A stretch of 64,000 nucleotides of DNA from Mercurialis annua. Lineage: Eukaryota > Streptophyta > Magnoliopsida > Malpighiales > Euphorbiaceae. The position numbers were made by a program, and so were the translations under genes. Within the stretch, counting starts at the first letter, position 1. Each line of letters begins with the position of its first letter. Positions 43,891-57,459 of this stretch are shown one piece after another. A model generated the notes under the pieces. It was given only the letters and a program-made list of their open reading frames with translations, was not told where the DNA came from and made no database searches. Location of the stretch: positions 46,305,665 through 46,369,664 of the forward strand of contig NC_065570.1 in assembly GCF_937616625.2 (NCBI RefSeq), in the 5' to 3' direction.

Positions 43891-46800
43891 GATATTATAT
43901 TTTTTTAATTTACTTATATTAAATTTTAATAAAATAAAAATTTAATTATAAATTAATTATATTATATTTTAAAATTAAAATTTATTTGAAACACTTCATG
44001 CCTTATTTATTTTATTAAATTTATATAAATTAATTTTTCATATTCAATAATTAAATATTAAAAAATTAACTTTAATTAGTTTTTTATGTGATAAGAAGAA
44101 AAATAAAATGTATTATTAAGATAAATAAAAAGAAAGCAAGTGAAAATTTTTTTTTGATACTTTGACAAAATAAGCAAGTGACTTTTTTTATTGCTTTATA
44201 TGTGGGTCCGGTAATTATATTTTTATGACCTTCTTACACATTTTTCTAGAGGTCAAATTTTTGTTTATGTGTTTTGTCATTTAGCGCCGGACCTATCCAG
44301 CGCTGGACCTTAAACAACCCCAACTGACTGATACACACTCCTATCAATAGTCAAGCATGTTTGGTTATCACTGTCATCATTGGATTTCAAACATCCTCCA
44401 TCAACGTCAGGGATGTTTAAATTCCGTTGATAGAACATTTAATGTTTAATCACATTGAAATCTCTCGGTTTATAGTACTTTCAAGCAATCTATCATCTAT
44501 GGCTTTTATTTAATTTTTTGAAAATTTTGTTGCCGTCCGGTGTAGATTTGAAACTGAATTGAAAAAATATATAGAGAAAGATAATGGCTATTTTGCATAG
44601 CAGAGAGAAATGTATGAGACTGAAACCTTATGATGTTATTTTTCAGCTGAAACTTTGCAAGCCAGAGACTAGAGTGGCTTTTAAATTGATCTCTCGTAAA
44701 CATAAAACCACAAAATTGAATTTGCAAAAGTCACAAGCTAGATAAATATAACCAAACAACAGACTCATTAAACAGAAAAATACAAAAGCCAGACTGGCCG
44801 GAAAACCTATTTTTACAATTCTATTCATCTAATTCTATCTGAATAGGCAAAAGATCATCAGAATTCACAAACAAATATGTACACGACTTCTGATTTTGTG
44901 CGTCCACCCTGGATTTGAATAGATTGCAAAAGCTTAACTGCAAAGGACCCTTCGGCTGGTGGTATAGGCACCCGATGCAAGATTCCAATTTGAAGACATC
45001 AGGAATGGCGCAACTACCTACACACACGCATGAGACGTAGATTAGAATCACTTCATAGTTAACACCTATTTGGCAAATGATTCTCAGAGTTACTTCGTAA
45101 ATTGCAGGCATTGCCACCGTTGTTCATCACTTAAATAGCGCTTAATGTGACAATGACGTAAAGGATCAATCAACTGACGGAAGAATTGCTTCTTACGTGA
45201 ATCTGCTTTTAATTTGAGTCTACTGAATCACTAATAGAGGTTTCAAAAAGGGGCACACCTAGCATATTCCCCCCTTGTAAAATAAATTGACGATCAAGAT
45301 TGAAGTGTAGCATGTTCGTGTATGCATGCATTCCACCCTGAGCAAGGTGCTGAAAGGAGAGTGCTCTTTGCTCTTCTACTCCTGTGGCTCGCGAGAAACT
45401 TATCAACACAATTATAGCACCGCTGAACTCATGACTACGTGAACCTATCACAACAACATGTCATGCCGTGTCAACTCAAATGTCGCGACCTACTCGTATA
45501 GTTTCTTATTGTTCGAAAAATTGATTTCAGTATTCATATATTATATACAACTTACTAAACTATATATGTTATATACATTTATCCAAATGAATAACCATGT
45601 TACATACATAATATTCGTGACTTGTGTTCAACTCATCTAAATTAAAATATTAAAGACATAATTTAACTATAATCTGTGATTTAAATAAATTTTCTAAATA
45701 TATCATATGTGATTCATATGCCTATTTAATGTTTAATATATTTAAACATAGCTGTGTCATGTTTGGTTGACATGATGTAGAACGAATATGTTTGTTACTT
45801 GCCTAAGCTAACACGAGCACGGTTGGGACACAACATGCGAACACATTTAGCACGCATAATGTCACGAAAGTTGGTCGTCGCATGCAAATAACTCAAAGCG
45901 AGGAAGTATAATAATGGTAATGAACATTGAATTGCACAACATCCATGAAATTTCCTCGGACTATGGCATGTGAAAGAGATTTCAAACAGCCATATAGCTT
46001 GACAGATTGCCTTAGAATATGAAGACGGAAATACTATGATTTCAAACCGAAAGTAGTGGGTACTGTGCAAAAATGTTCAAAACGAATAATAGGAAGGGAT
46101 TGGGTAATTAACAAGGAGAGCTTTGTTAGCAGCTATGTTGAATAAAAATTTATCCGATCTCAAGTTTCAGCGTTTCATTTCTGTAGTTGAAAACGCTTTT
46201 CAAAAAAAAAAAAAAATTCCGCCGTTTCCTGGGCAAGATTTTTGGTTCCGTGCAACATAGGTTAGTAGTAAAGTGCACAACTTATAAAGATGAGCTTTTG
46301 AGTAAAAACAGTATCTCCAGATTAGTTCAAAATTTCCTCGCACAATAGTTAGAAAGAAAATGAAAACACATTCATGTGGACTTGGTATCATAAACTACTA
46401 CCTATGAGTAGGATGACACATAACTAACGCATAAGAGGGTGTCACAGAAGCCCTGTGTGTCGCACAAACTAGTCCAGGAAAGTTGGATCTGCATCGCAAA
46501 CTGAGGCTACCTACTCGAAGACATAGCGACATGTCTTATTTTTATGTTGGAAGTTTAGGGACAGTGCTTGTTCACATTATATTGGAGAAAATAAATAAAT
46601 TCAGGTTTGTATTATATTGAAAATAATTCAGATGGGAAATGCAATTATTATGATCGTATAGTCCTTGAGCCGTAAAAAGAAAAGGTTGATAAGAAGGATA
46701 TACTAGAGATGCTATAGCTAATGTCTGACAACGATAATGACACCATTAAGCGATCAAGTTTGTTTTGGCAGAAACCCAAGGGGAGCACCGTATTATTACC

Positions 46801-48340
46801 GAGAAATAATGATCCGATTATTAAGCTTCCATACTATCACCTGCTACGGTGGTAATTACTAGTTAGGCTCAATTTTTCTCACCCTTTTGGAACTTTACGG
46901 TGGTGGTTGTGGACTCACTTGATTGTGTTGGGTGAATTGTGACCTCGTATAATCGTGTCGGTTACTGAGGTTATCGTATTTGGGACTCTTTGTATCGTAG
47001 AGATTGCTTTGAGCAATTTACAGTTAAAATATTTTGTGTGATTTCACTCAGATGATTTAATAATCTCCATTTAGTCAACAATATTCATCTAACACATACC
47101 TTTACACAGTAGAATTACATCTCTTAGTCAAAATTTAAAAAAATTAGACCTAAACTTCACAGCTGAACAAATTTGATGAACAAGGAAAAGCTCCATAATG
47201 TAGTATGCATTTGCAAAGTAAACAATGTACAAAAATCACAAATAAAAGTAAAATTATGAGCCGCAAAAATTAAGGTAAATGCAGGTTAAGATCAGAACAG
47301 AGGTAATCAAACAAGAGATGCAACTTGCAAGAGACTTCCACATCAAACACAAGAAACAGTAGTGCAAACAACATTGAAAATGTACAGAGGATTAAAAGTG
47401 TAAGCATATGATGCAAACAGAAACAAGAAGAGCACAACATGTCCCAGCTAGAGGAAAATCGAATCCAGAGAACTAAAAGTTAAATGCTAAGGCAAAATAA
47501 AAACCCTGCAAAAATTTGACGACATCAAAATTAAACCCATTCAACTAGCTCTCTCATATAAGCATTCAGAAAGTCCTCCACCAACAACATCATTCATCCT
47601 GGATCTATCAACACTGCTTTCAAACTAGTATGAAATATAATCAAAGTATGAATCAATTTTTTATTCAAAACTAAAGGGACTCAACAATCTCCTACAATTG
47701 CTTCTCAATTTTTCAACTAGTCTACTTACCTCTATGGTTAAATGTTCAACTTGTAACATCCTTTGTATCAGAAGTAAGCTTATGAATTTTAACTGTCATG
47801 AAGAAAATGCAATCAAAATTTACAACTCCAATGTGCAACTACAATGTTTCATGCCAAGGATCACCTTCAATGCATAATCTCAATATCAGACCATTAAATC
47901 ACTCAGCACATGCCAAATATGGCCTCCAATAAACCCCCTCGCCAAATCTATGCTAAGTGATCTCTTCCCCATGCACTGTGCAGAACTCTAGCCCTTCAAC
48001 TTTCAAAACAACAAATAAAATGCTAGTTTCCAAACTCAACCCATGTTTTTTTAACTTAATGTACAGCAATATTCAATACTATAATCTTCATAACAGATAA
48101 CTAATCTACAGACCCCCTTTTCCGTTTTATTCCAAGAAAGCCTTGTAATCAGATGACATCTATCTTATGGGAGCAAGGGAAGAACAGATCATAATCCCCA
48201 GAAAAAAACTGATACACGCCTCAATAAGATCACAACAAAACACTTCAAGAATAATGAACTTTTCAAAGCATGCAGAAGACATCACAATAAGTTAATAACA
48301 TTCAATAAGTCATGACAAGGGTACTTACCTATATAACAGG
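43891..48340. other. Gene-free stretch downstream of FPA
   Basis: At 44281-44302 lies TAGCGCCGGACCTATCCAGCGC, partner of the motif at 41530. Minus frames at 46391-46200, 46070-45795, 45451-45209 and 45117-44821 show no family motif I recognise and may be a decayed gene. From about 47100 to 48340 the sequence may include the 3' UTR of FPA, since a GTAAGT donor sits 20 bp after its stop codon. Confidence 0.35.
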
Positions 48341-48344
48341 AATG

Positions 48345-51300
48345 TCATTGTTGATGTCCAGATCCTCGCACTGCTGGATTACCTGTTTGCTGCTGTTGTT
48401 GCTGCTGTATCTGGAGGAGGAGATTTGCAGCAAACTGTAATGTTGACTGGTACCGCTGATTTTTGTCTACCTCAACCTCAGATGTACCCTGACCAGAAAC
48501 AGAGGGAGCAGTTTGAAACTGCTGCATCTGATTGGGAGCCTCCCAATTTACTCTGTCAGCAGAAAAAGGCATCCCAGATGGTGTCTGGGTATGATTACCA
48601 CCCTGAGCCTGACCAGAGAAGATAGCAGAATTGCTATATTGCTGAATAACTGATGGACTATAAGATCCCTCCATTCCATGCGCCATCCCATTATATGCCT
48701 TCTGATGAGGAGCTTCATGCTTATATTGCTGGTTAACATGTGGTGGAAAACCAACTTGTCCACTCTGGGAAGGCATCGTCATATTAGTCAACTGTCTAGG
48801 TTGAATTCCACCCTGGTGTGGTAGGTTGATAGAGGAATCTTGGATATGGGTAGCGCTAGGGAAAAAATTTTCTGGAATGTTAGGTGCAATAGACATGGAT
48901 GGATAAGGCTGCATAGATTGCGACTGAGAATTGAACTGGCTCCCATACTGTAAGTGACTTGTGTTTCCAGAATGCTTCCATTCATATGGAGCTCCTTTAT
49001 CAGCAGGAACTGAAGAAAATGGAGGCCTTGCAACTGAGGGTGGTTGAACACTTGCTAAAACAGAGGACTGTGCAGTTGCAGGCAATAGAGATGTAAGACT
49101 AGCAATAAGCTCAGGTGTCAAAGCTGCTCCTGCTTGAGAAGCTGCTATTGTGTTATTAGAAGCATACTCTTGATGGACAGACCGCTCTGCCATAGATTCA
49201 GTTGGCCACGGATAAAACATTTTTGATGGATGCTTCTGGTTGTCATGCAAAACCCTGTTGTAATCCACCGGCACCATAGGTTCCTCCTTCCGAGCAATCT
49301 GATTATAGTTAATTTCTGCTGGAGGAATCTGATGTCTATCAATATACTGAGGCAAATGGTTGGGCTGGTGTAGCTGAGGCTGTATTGATGCACTACTAGT
49401 GACTTGTGGCAACTTGAGGACTACACCATAGAGACGTTCAGGTCCTTCGACTTTCAACACATCTGTCAAAAAATCTGATGGAGGGACCAGAAAGAGTGTG
49501 GTCCCGTCATCAAACTTGGCAACACCAGCACGGTTTTTAGAACCTAAGTAGCGAAGAAATTCAGTATACGAAGCAAAGTCATCCTCACTATCTGGCAAGA
49601 AGAAGACAATTTCAAATCCTATGGCCTCAGCATAGTGTTTCGTGAGCATATCCAATCCTGTTCTGGCCGAGCAATTAACAACTTCAGGACTGCATGACAG
49701 GAACCTTCCATATTAGGGGATAAATATGAAACATTTGTTTCAAGTGCCAGCTCCACCCAAAAAAATTATAATGAAAAAGGTGAATCAAATGTAAAAATAA
49801 ACCCATATCAATCAAAATTTAGTTTTCTTTACCTAAAAGTATAAAACAGTGAGACAACATATGGGAAATATTATCAGAATCTAAAACTCATTAAAAGCTC
49901 AAGCATATCAAACTTTGATGATTTTATGCAACAAAGTAACAGGACTAAAGAAGAACAAAGATCTAAATCAAAACATTTTAACAGAACACAGCATCTGCTC
50001 ATGCATGAATGAAAATGGCATTAGATAAAATAAGAGTTATACTCACAGTTCTAAATCTGTTCCTTTATCTAAATTGACACAACGAGCATTGCAAACTGGT
50101 GTTCCACCCTTGGCTATAATACCTCGCCAAATAAAATCAAGGTGATGTGATCCTCCTGCAGCCCTTCCACTAGCTGGACTAAGACTCTGCTTCCCGTGAA
50201 CATTAGTAAATGGACTAGAGATACCTGCATCAGCAGGAGGACCAAATCTATATGTTTTGTCCAAACCCAGTCGACGATCATCAACCTTTCTTGCAAGAAA
50301 AGAATCCTCATCAGTGGGAGATGAAGTATCAATTCTTGACCGCTTTGGTTCCCTCTGATACTGACCGGGGTCAAGCACATCCCATCCCGTAGGTACTGAC
50401 CTCGTTGGTGGCCTAACCCTTGAAGTTGGCAATGGCAAAATCCCAGCTTCAGGAGACGGCCTTCTCCAGTTTGGCCCAGTCGAAATGCTGGAATTCCCAT
50501 CTCGGACACCATGCAAAGGAGCCAAATCATTAAACTCTGCACCAGAAAGCACAGGGTCAAAACTACTTCAAACCGAAAAGCAGTACTGGTAAGTTGGTCA
50601 TATGATTATTACTTGGTTGCAATGGTCCAGGAAAAGTACGTAGGCCCATAGGATGATGATGATCCAATACTTCTAGCTGGTTAGAACCAAATGAATGCTC
50701 ATTGAAATTCTCAGGTCTGGGTCCTTTACCTCCAGCATTAAAACTAGAGTAATCTTTACCAGGAGCTAGCTCACTGCTTGAAAACATTATTGAAATGCGA
50801 GGATCATTAAAAAGACGACCCTGCAAGCCTTCTTTAGCACGCCGGGCTTCATCAATACTTCTAAATTCAACAAATGAGTAATGCCTTGATGGGAAGCTTT
50901 TTATCCTTTCAATTTCACCAAAAAGAATCATTGCATTATGAAGCATTTGTTCATCAATCTGCACAGAAGGAGGATACCCTACCCACAATACCTTACTGGG
51001 TGGACCTTCCTTTCGCCCCCCTGAAGGCTGAGTATGCTGAGACATGAAGAATGGATGCTTTAAAACATAAACAGTGAGCTAAAGTAATAATTTTTTTTGA
51101 TTGACAAGAGAAAAGAGTACATTATTAAAAGAGTAATGCTATATAACCCTCCTTTGTAACCCACCTGCCATGTAAGGAGGGTTATAGAAAGTGGGTTAAA
51201 ATGATGGGTTACAAAGCATTTTCCTTATTAAAAACCCAAGTAAAATATTGTAAGAATATTGATATCTGCGGTCCAAAAATTTCAACAAAAACAGAACGAA

Positions 51301-54018
51301 TCAAATTCTGGGACAGGCAAGCAACTAACCAATTATAAATGCACTGTCATTCAAAAATAATAATTAAACAAAAAAAAGGCAATGTTTTGTCACTGATGAT
51401 GCGATGACAGTTATTCAGTATCAATCACCTGCAGTCGTCCAGCGTGTGCAACAAAAAACTGACCATCTTTTGAATCACGAAAGTCGGGAAACTGTTCCTG
51501 CTGATTGAAACAAAAAAAGTAAAGACTAAGGTTGCTCACATAAATAAAGTTAAAATGTTGGATCAAAAGGAAACTGCGTTGATGTTAAAAAGCAGACAGT
51601 TCAAAGATTCTTCCATGGGTATTTGCTGCGTTTGAACATACTGAGGATGTAAAGAAATCAAATATAGATGCATTTGACACATTTATGTTATGTCACTGTA
51701 ATTACATCAACAAATGTTTTACCAAAATCCTTGCGCACAAAAATTGACAAGAAAATTTCCAAACAAGCAATCCTCACCTGTAACTTCATTTTTATTCCTA
51801 CCAAATCTTGCTAGCCCATAATGAGCAGTTTAATAATGTTAACACAAAAACTTCTCAATAAGTAAAACTTACTCTTCTTAAGGATTGTGACCGAAGGAAA
51901 TCCACGCGTATCTGATCGCCACCAAGTCGCTTCCCGTTCATACTTTTCATGGCTTCTAAAGCATCTTCCAGATTTTCATACTCGATAAATGCAGTATTCA
52001 GGTCTCTAACAAACTTAAATTCCTCAATTTTACCAAATTTAAGAAACTCCTCCTCCAGCAGTTCCTCAGAAATTGCTGGGCTGATTCCACCCACCCACAG
52101 ATTCTTAGAGGGTTTTGCCTGAAAAGAAAATCAATCAAGATGAACAAACAAGCATTAAAATTGCATAGACATTGTCTAGTTCAGATCAATAGTTGCATCA
52201 CTAAATAAAATAAAATATATAAATGTTTGAAAATAATAAAAGCCTAAAACCAAAAAAAGGCGAGAAGATAATAGTGTAACTATCCATGTATCAGCATTAT
52301 TGAGCTTCACCCTCAGAGAAGTTAAGCACACTCCACCATCCAAATGCCCAAAATAAGTTTTAACATTGCCCCCAAAACCGCTATAACGCCATCCACAAAC
52401 CCCAAAAAGATATTATCAATGCCACCCGATCATTGCGAGTTTCACTATTTGTTTCTCCAACTCTTAACTTTGCATTAATGTAAAGGTAACCGCCATTGCT
52501 AAGGGTGCAAAGAGTGTGTACCCGCAGAAGCTGGTTACAACAATGAGGCGGAACAGAATGATATAAAATTTACATCCAAATCTATGCAAAGAGATTATCC
52601 TTCTCCAACATTTTGTAAATTGCTTACAAAGTAAACAATCAAGCAATCAAACCGCAATAGACTATATGTATAAGTTATAGGGAATAGCATAAAGCCTAAA
52701 GAAGTTTGTTAATGACTTCTTTTCACCTAGTGGAGGATGATTTGGTGTTTTCTTTCAGCGAGTAAAGGATGACTTGGAGTTTTTGAGATGTTTGAGGAGA
52801 TTATCAATAAAAATGAACGGCTTTCTGACAAGTTAAAATTCCTCCTTTAACTCATTTTCCTTAACTAAAATAGATCTAGGGAAAAAGATAAATTGCATAA
52901 GGTGAGCACTCCTTCACAAGTTTGGAATAGAGTTTGTATATATTGCACGAAACGGAAATCTTATGGAAAGAGAACACTGAAAAGAACGATGGCAAAATAA
53001 AATCGTCAAGTTTCCGAACAACATGTTAGTTTGTTGATGGCGGTCATCATATCATGCATCTGTAATTGTTCATCATCTCGGAAGGCATCTAATAGCATTT
53101 AAACTCACTTTAGTTGGAACCGTCGGGTGGAGTGAAATAAACATATCGTGGGGGTAGAGTGATAATATGACACATTCTAATTATCATACGAGCAATAGCC
53201 GATTATTGACAGTGGTACACCAGTAGCTGATAATTGATAATCCTTAGAAATAAACTTAAGCAGAAAGAGGCTTCTACTTGCGGCATCTGTTTATCGGTAA
53301 ATACTTTCTGATCGTTGTTTTTTCGCAGCAGGAAAGAAAACTCTCAGATTTCTAAAAAGGATTGAATAGATATTGATGTAAGGTTGTAAAAATCGATATT
53401 GCATTTAAAATGAATGAATTTAAACTTGCAACCGGGGAGGATTCCGGCATGATTTTTGCTACAAATAATTTTTTTGTTCACTGTCAGCTCTCTTATTCAA
53501 TTAATCTTGGATTTTGTATCAGGATAATGCTTTTTGTAAGTTGTGTTCGATTTCAATTCTTTTATCAATCAGACTGTCAAAAAATCATAAATTCTCCAAA
53601 TGAAATTGTGATCAGCAATGCTAGCCAAATCAAAAATAGTAATAATAATAATTACAGGAATTAACCAATCCAACACATAAAAGAACGAAAATGACCTAAT
53701 TATGAATAATAAAAGAGAACAACAACAAACCGGTCGAGCAAACTCGATTCTCAAAGGATTTCCGCGAAGAATGGTTCCTTGTAGAGCATCTTTAGCAGCA
53801 ATAGCGTCCTCCACACGCTTAAAATACAAGAACGCGTAGCTCCTAGAAGAATACGTCGTCACGCTATCAAGAGCACCGTATTTCACGAATAGATCCATAA
53901 GATCCGAATCCGTTACATCCAGAGCCAAATTCCCAACCCATAGATTGTTCGACGCCGCTTCCGCTCCGTCGGGCTCCTTGTATCCGCCTGGTCTGCTGAA
54001 TTTCATCGGAGGTGCCAT
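48345..54018 (-). CDS. FPA: FPA-like RNA-binding protein (3 RRMs and SPOC), frameshifted
   Basis: Five coding exons: 54018-53731, 52118-51873, 51497-51429, 51036-50047 and 49689-48345. RRM1 ([17 protein letters not shown]) is in exon 1, RRM2 ([16 protein letters not shown]) in exon 2, RRM3 ([16 protein letters not shown]) in exon 4. The SPOC domain ([20 protein letters not shown] ... GVVLKLPQ) spans exons 4-5, then a Gln-rich tail. FPA is a nuclear spen-family protein that directs mRNA 3'-end choice and promotes flowering through FLC repression in Arabidopsis. Length matches the family (about 980 aa against 901). Around 50568-50571 the frame breaks: FGLK then stop, while SSFDPVLSG continues in the next frame. 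A +1 or -2 change explains it, and total exon length also leaves one base over. As written, the product is about 358 aa without SPOC. A sequencing error is possible. Confidence 0.88.
51131..51215. mobile_element. Tiny hAT-like MITE in FPA intron 3
   Basis: About 85 bp with inverted ends AATGCTATATAACCC and GGGTTACAAAGCATT. An 8-bp direct repeat TATTAAAA flanks it (51123-51130 and 51216-51223), the hAT target-site length. The flank is AT-rich, so chance is possible. Confidence 0.5.
52119..53730 (-). other. Long first intron of FPA
   Basis: 1,612 nt between the RRM1 and RRM2 exons, with GT-AG ends. In Arabidopsis, FPA controls its own level by promoting early polyadenylation inside intron 1. 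The conserved position and length fit that scheme. Short open frames here (for example 53410-53664 on +) are not genes. Confidence 0.6.
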
Positions 54019-54766
54019 TGGTGATTAATTTAACATAAACAAATTAAAATTAGGGTTTTGTTGTTGGAATAAAATTAAATTGGGATAGGATTGTTTTGGT
54101 TTTACTTGAGCTTCTTTAATTAACCAATCTAAAGAGATGAAAGAAAATAAGAGATTGATTTTGATATTAAGAAGGAAGAAAAGAATGCGTAAAAGATATC
54201 TGGGAATTTAAAAACGGAGAAGGTTTGTAATTTCTGCGACAAAGTGAAGGCATATGACTTGTGAAAATTGCAAAACAACGAACGATATGTCGTTTAAGCA
54301 CTAAAGAAGAAAGGACAAGTATTTTACTCAAGGATGAAATAAGCAAGGGTTTTTTTTACGTAAATCCCTTAAAAGAGCAACTCTCTATTGTTTTTATCTC
54401 ACAAAATAAATATCTGCAAAAATCACTCAAAAGGATGAAAATGTTTGCGTAAATCACCCATTATTCCAAATAAACTGATTTTATACTAAAATAGAACAGA
54501 GTCTTTATATGTTAAACACATGTTTAACTTAACTCTGATCTTCAGAAATAGCAGCACATATGATTTTAAATTATAATGAAGATGACCATTAAATTGAGTA
54601 CAATCATAGAAGCTTCTCATCGGAGGAAGAGAAACGGGTCGTTCTCCGGCGAAAAAGGAGGTACTTGTTGTTGCTCATACTGATGAGAAGGATTCGACGC
54701 TAACGCCTAGGATGAAGCAGAGTGCTCATAATTTAACATTTGACTGAACCAAATCAGAGACGGTAG
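54019..54766. other. FPA promoter and 5' flank
   Basis: The first 200 bases or so should hold the FPA leader and core promoter, but I see no convincing TATA box. Around 54605-54730 a frame reading GGRETGRSPAKKEVLVVAHT is open but matches nothing I recognise. Confidence 0.35.
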
Positions 54767-55029
54767 CTATAGAATAGAGGTGGCAAAATGGGTGGGTTTG
54801 GGTGAGTATGGGCTGGGTTTAAATGGGTAGGGTTATAAATGGGTGATCTACCCATTTATCACCCGTTTTAATTTTATATGGGTATCCATACCCTTATAAC
54901 CATGTATAACCCTAACCCACCCATTAACCCACTTTATATGTATAATGTTAAAAATTGACTTTTTAAAATTTAAATTATATTACATTTTAATTGTACATTT
55001 TGTGAAAATTAATAAATTTTAGAGAGAAA

Positions 55030-55310
55030 CTTTTAGAGAGAATATGTTCTAGGAAAAAATACTTCCTGGGAAAAAAAATTCTGGAAATCCGGAAAAAAAA
55101 TTCGGAAAAAAGTATTTTCTGAAAAAAAAAATATTTTCTGGATAAAAAAAAATTTTCTAAAAAAAAATTTTTTTCTAAAAAAAAAAATATTTTCAGAAAA
55201 AAATATGTTTTCCGACAAAAAAAATTATTTTCTGGAAAAAAAATTTTGAAAAAAAAATTCTGGGAAAAAAATATTTTCTGAAAATAAAATATTTTCCGAG
55301 AAAATATATT
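55030..55310. repeat. Imperfect TTTTCTGGAAAAAAAA repeats
   Basis: About 280 bp of A-runs separated by TTTTCTG, TTCGG or TTCTGG, some forming short inverted pairs. Open frames across it are low-complexity artefacts. Confidence 0.7.
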
Positions 55311-55447
55311 TTGGTTCTTTACGATTTTTGAATATTGATTTTGAAATTTAAAATTTATTTGATATTCTAAAAAAAATCAATTACTTTTAAATTGACATGT
55401 GTCATTCAACTAATTTTGCATATTGGATAATTATGGATAGAATGTAC

Positions 55448-55997
55448 TAGGGGTGAGCATCGGTCGGTTCGGTTGGAATTTTTTCGGTTTTTTCAGTTTG
55501 GAAAATTCTCAAACCGAACCGAACCGAACTTTTAGTTTGGATGTAAAAAAATCGAACCGAACCAAACCAAAAATTTCGGTTCGGTATGGTTCGTTCGGTT
55601 AAAACCGAATTTCACTATTTTTTATTTTTTAAAAATTTTGTATATTAAAATTAATTGAAATATTAAATAATTAGAGTCTAATATACTTCCATATATATTT
55701 AAATAATAATAATAAACTAATAAATCAATAATAATTAAGATATAAAGACAAAAAACATATAAATATATGTATATATGTATATTATTTTTAAAAAATATAT
55801 ATATATTTTATATTAAAATTTGGTTAATTCGATTTTTCGGTCGGTTCGGTTTTCAAAACACCCAAACCAAATCGAATACCGAACACCAAACTTTACCTAA
55901 AGTAGAAACCGAACCAAACCGTTTTCACCGAAAAACCGAACCATTCAACAAAGTTCGGTTCAGTTTTTTGGTTTGGTTCGGTTCTTGCTCACCTCTA
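55448..55997. mobile_element. Nested hAT-like MITE rich in CGGTTCGGTT
   Basis: The ends TAGGGGTGAGCA and TGCTCACCTCTA are inverted repeats with one mismatch. Inside both ends GGTTCGGTT/AACCGAACC repeats are packed in opposite orientations. I could not find a clear 8-bp duplication, so the boundaries or the flanks may have changed. Confidence 0.7.
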
Positions 55998-56166
55998 CCC
56001 ATGTCAAACCCTTTTATTACCCTTATCTTAATGGGTTGGAAGATTTTTACTCATTTACTACCCATTTAACAAATAACTACCCTTTTATAACCCATACCTT
56101 TTATGTAATGGGTGGGTATGGGTGGGTAAATGGGTATGGGTGGAAATTGCCACCTCTACTATAGAA

Positions 56167-56728
56167 GTAAGATTGCAGTGGTGAAGTGAGAAAATAGACA
56201 TCATTTTGTAAATAAAAATCAAAAGTAGACTGAAAATTGTTTTGAATTCAATAAAATATTCTTGTATCGTGATGCATATGTTTTTCAATTCAAAAAGATA
56301 TACTGATGTACTATTTGTTGCAAGGAATTTAATTGAGAATATGTCAGGTGATTGCAATTAGTTATAGTTTATGTTTGGAATATATTTTTGAATCATCTAT
56401 GATTATGTTGGTTAGTGTAAATGATATTGTCCATGTTGATGAACTTTGCTATGTCAGTGATTGTTATTGCGAGAAAGTGTAAACAAATGTTTAAATCACA
56501 ATATTTTACAAGAATTTGGAAAGAAAATTTGAGATTAATAGTGGTTGCAATTCTTGAAAGTGGTGTTTATAATGTTGCAGTGTGGTTAGTGTTGCACAAA
56601 AAATAGTGGCGATGGAGGCGACAATGGAAGCGATGGTGATGGGCATGTGTGGCGATGGAGGAGACGGTAATGGGCAATGGTACTTGTATGTAACAACCAC
56701 CCCAATAACCTTGAAAGGCGAGCACATT
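56167..56728. other. Gene-free stretch between two hAT elements
   Basis: Ordinary AT-rich intergenic sequence, with a short GGCGATGGAGGCGACAATGG stretch near 56610. No gene recognised. Confidence 0.4.
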
Positions 56729-56736
56729 GTTCAAAT

Positions 56737-57459
56737 CAATGTTTTAAAACCCGGACCAGTGACAGAACCGGTATGTCTAGCGGTTCAAGGTTCAACCGGT
56801 TAAACCGGTTCAACCGTTGGTTCAACCGTTTAAATAAAAAAATAAAAATATTTATATAAATTATAATATATGTGCAAAAAAAAGATATACTAAATAAATA
56901 AACAAATTATATGACTTTTTGGATTTGGATCATATTTTATATACAATAACAAACATACTTAAATCTCCATAATAAGCCCAGCCCAATAAATAATCTTTTG
57001 CTCCAACCTTAACCTAACTAGTAACTGCTACCATTTCTTTTTTTCAAAATCCTAACATTCCAGCCGTCACTATGGCATTGTCATCTCTTTTCTTAACAAT
57101 CAAAACTAAAACTTTTACCTAAACCAAAATCAAAGCTTTGTAGTTATGTCAAATCTTCTTGATAAAACTTAATACATAGCTTTATGTATAAACTAAAAAG
57201 TAAGCGTCAGACTATATTTTTTTTAAACCAAAAGCTATCATCTGAAATCGTCATTTTTGTTTTGATTTACTCTTTACAATGAACCGGCCGGGTTTTAAGG
57301 TTTTTCCGGTTCAACGGGTTGCCGGTTTCAGCGGGTTTTTCCGGTTCAAACCGGTTAAACCGGAAATCCGGGTATTGATGAGTAATTGGACCGGACTGCC
57401 TTCCGGTTCCCGGTCTAACCGGTTGAACCGGCCGGTCCGGTCCGGGTTTGAAATCATTG
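56737..57459. mobile_element. Nonautonomous hAT element, 723 bp
   Basis: The ends read CAATGTTTTAAAACCCGGACC and, inverted, CAATGATTTCAAACCCGGACC. Both subterminal regions carry AACCGGTT-type repeats. A perfect 8-bp duplication GTTCAAAT flanks it (56729-56736 and 57460-57467). The core (56900-57270) is non-coding. Confidence 0.9.

Larger units (their letters stand above)
54775..56158. mobile_element. Nonautonomous hAT element, 1384 bp
   Basis: The ends are perfect 12-bp inverted repeats, TAGAGGTGGCAA and TTGCCACCTCTA, followed inward by GGGTGGGTTTGGG-type repeats. A perfect 8-bp duplication CTATAGAA flanks it (54767-54774 and 56159-56166), diagnostic of hAT. No transposase. The middle holds A-rich simple sequence (55030-55310) and a nested element. 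Confidence 0.9.

Noticed and set aside
44821..46391. Possible multi-exon gene on the minus strand
   Set aside because: Several open frames of 60-98 aa occur, but I find no domain motif and no consistent splice phases to join them.
50563..50600. A 50-nt intron (GT...GGTGCAG) explaining the FPA frame break
   Set aside because: Too short for a plant intron, and joining its ends would not restore the family reading frame.
55033..55218. Minus-strand Phe-rich frame
   Set aside because: Translation of A-run simple sequence.
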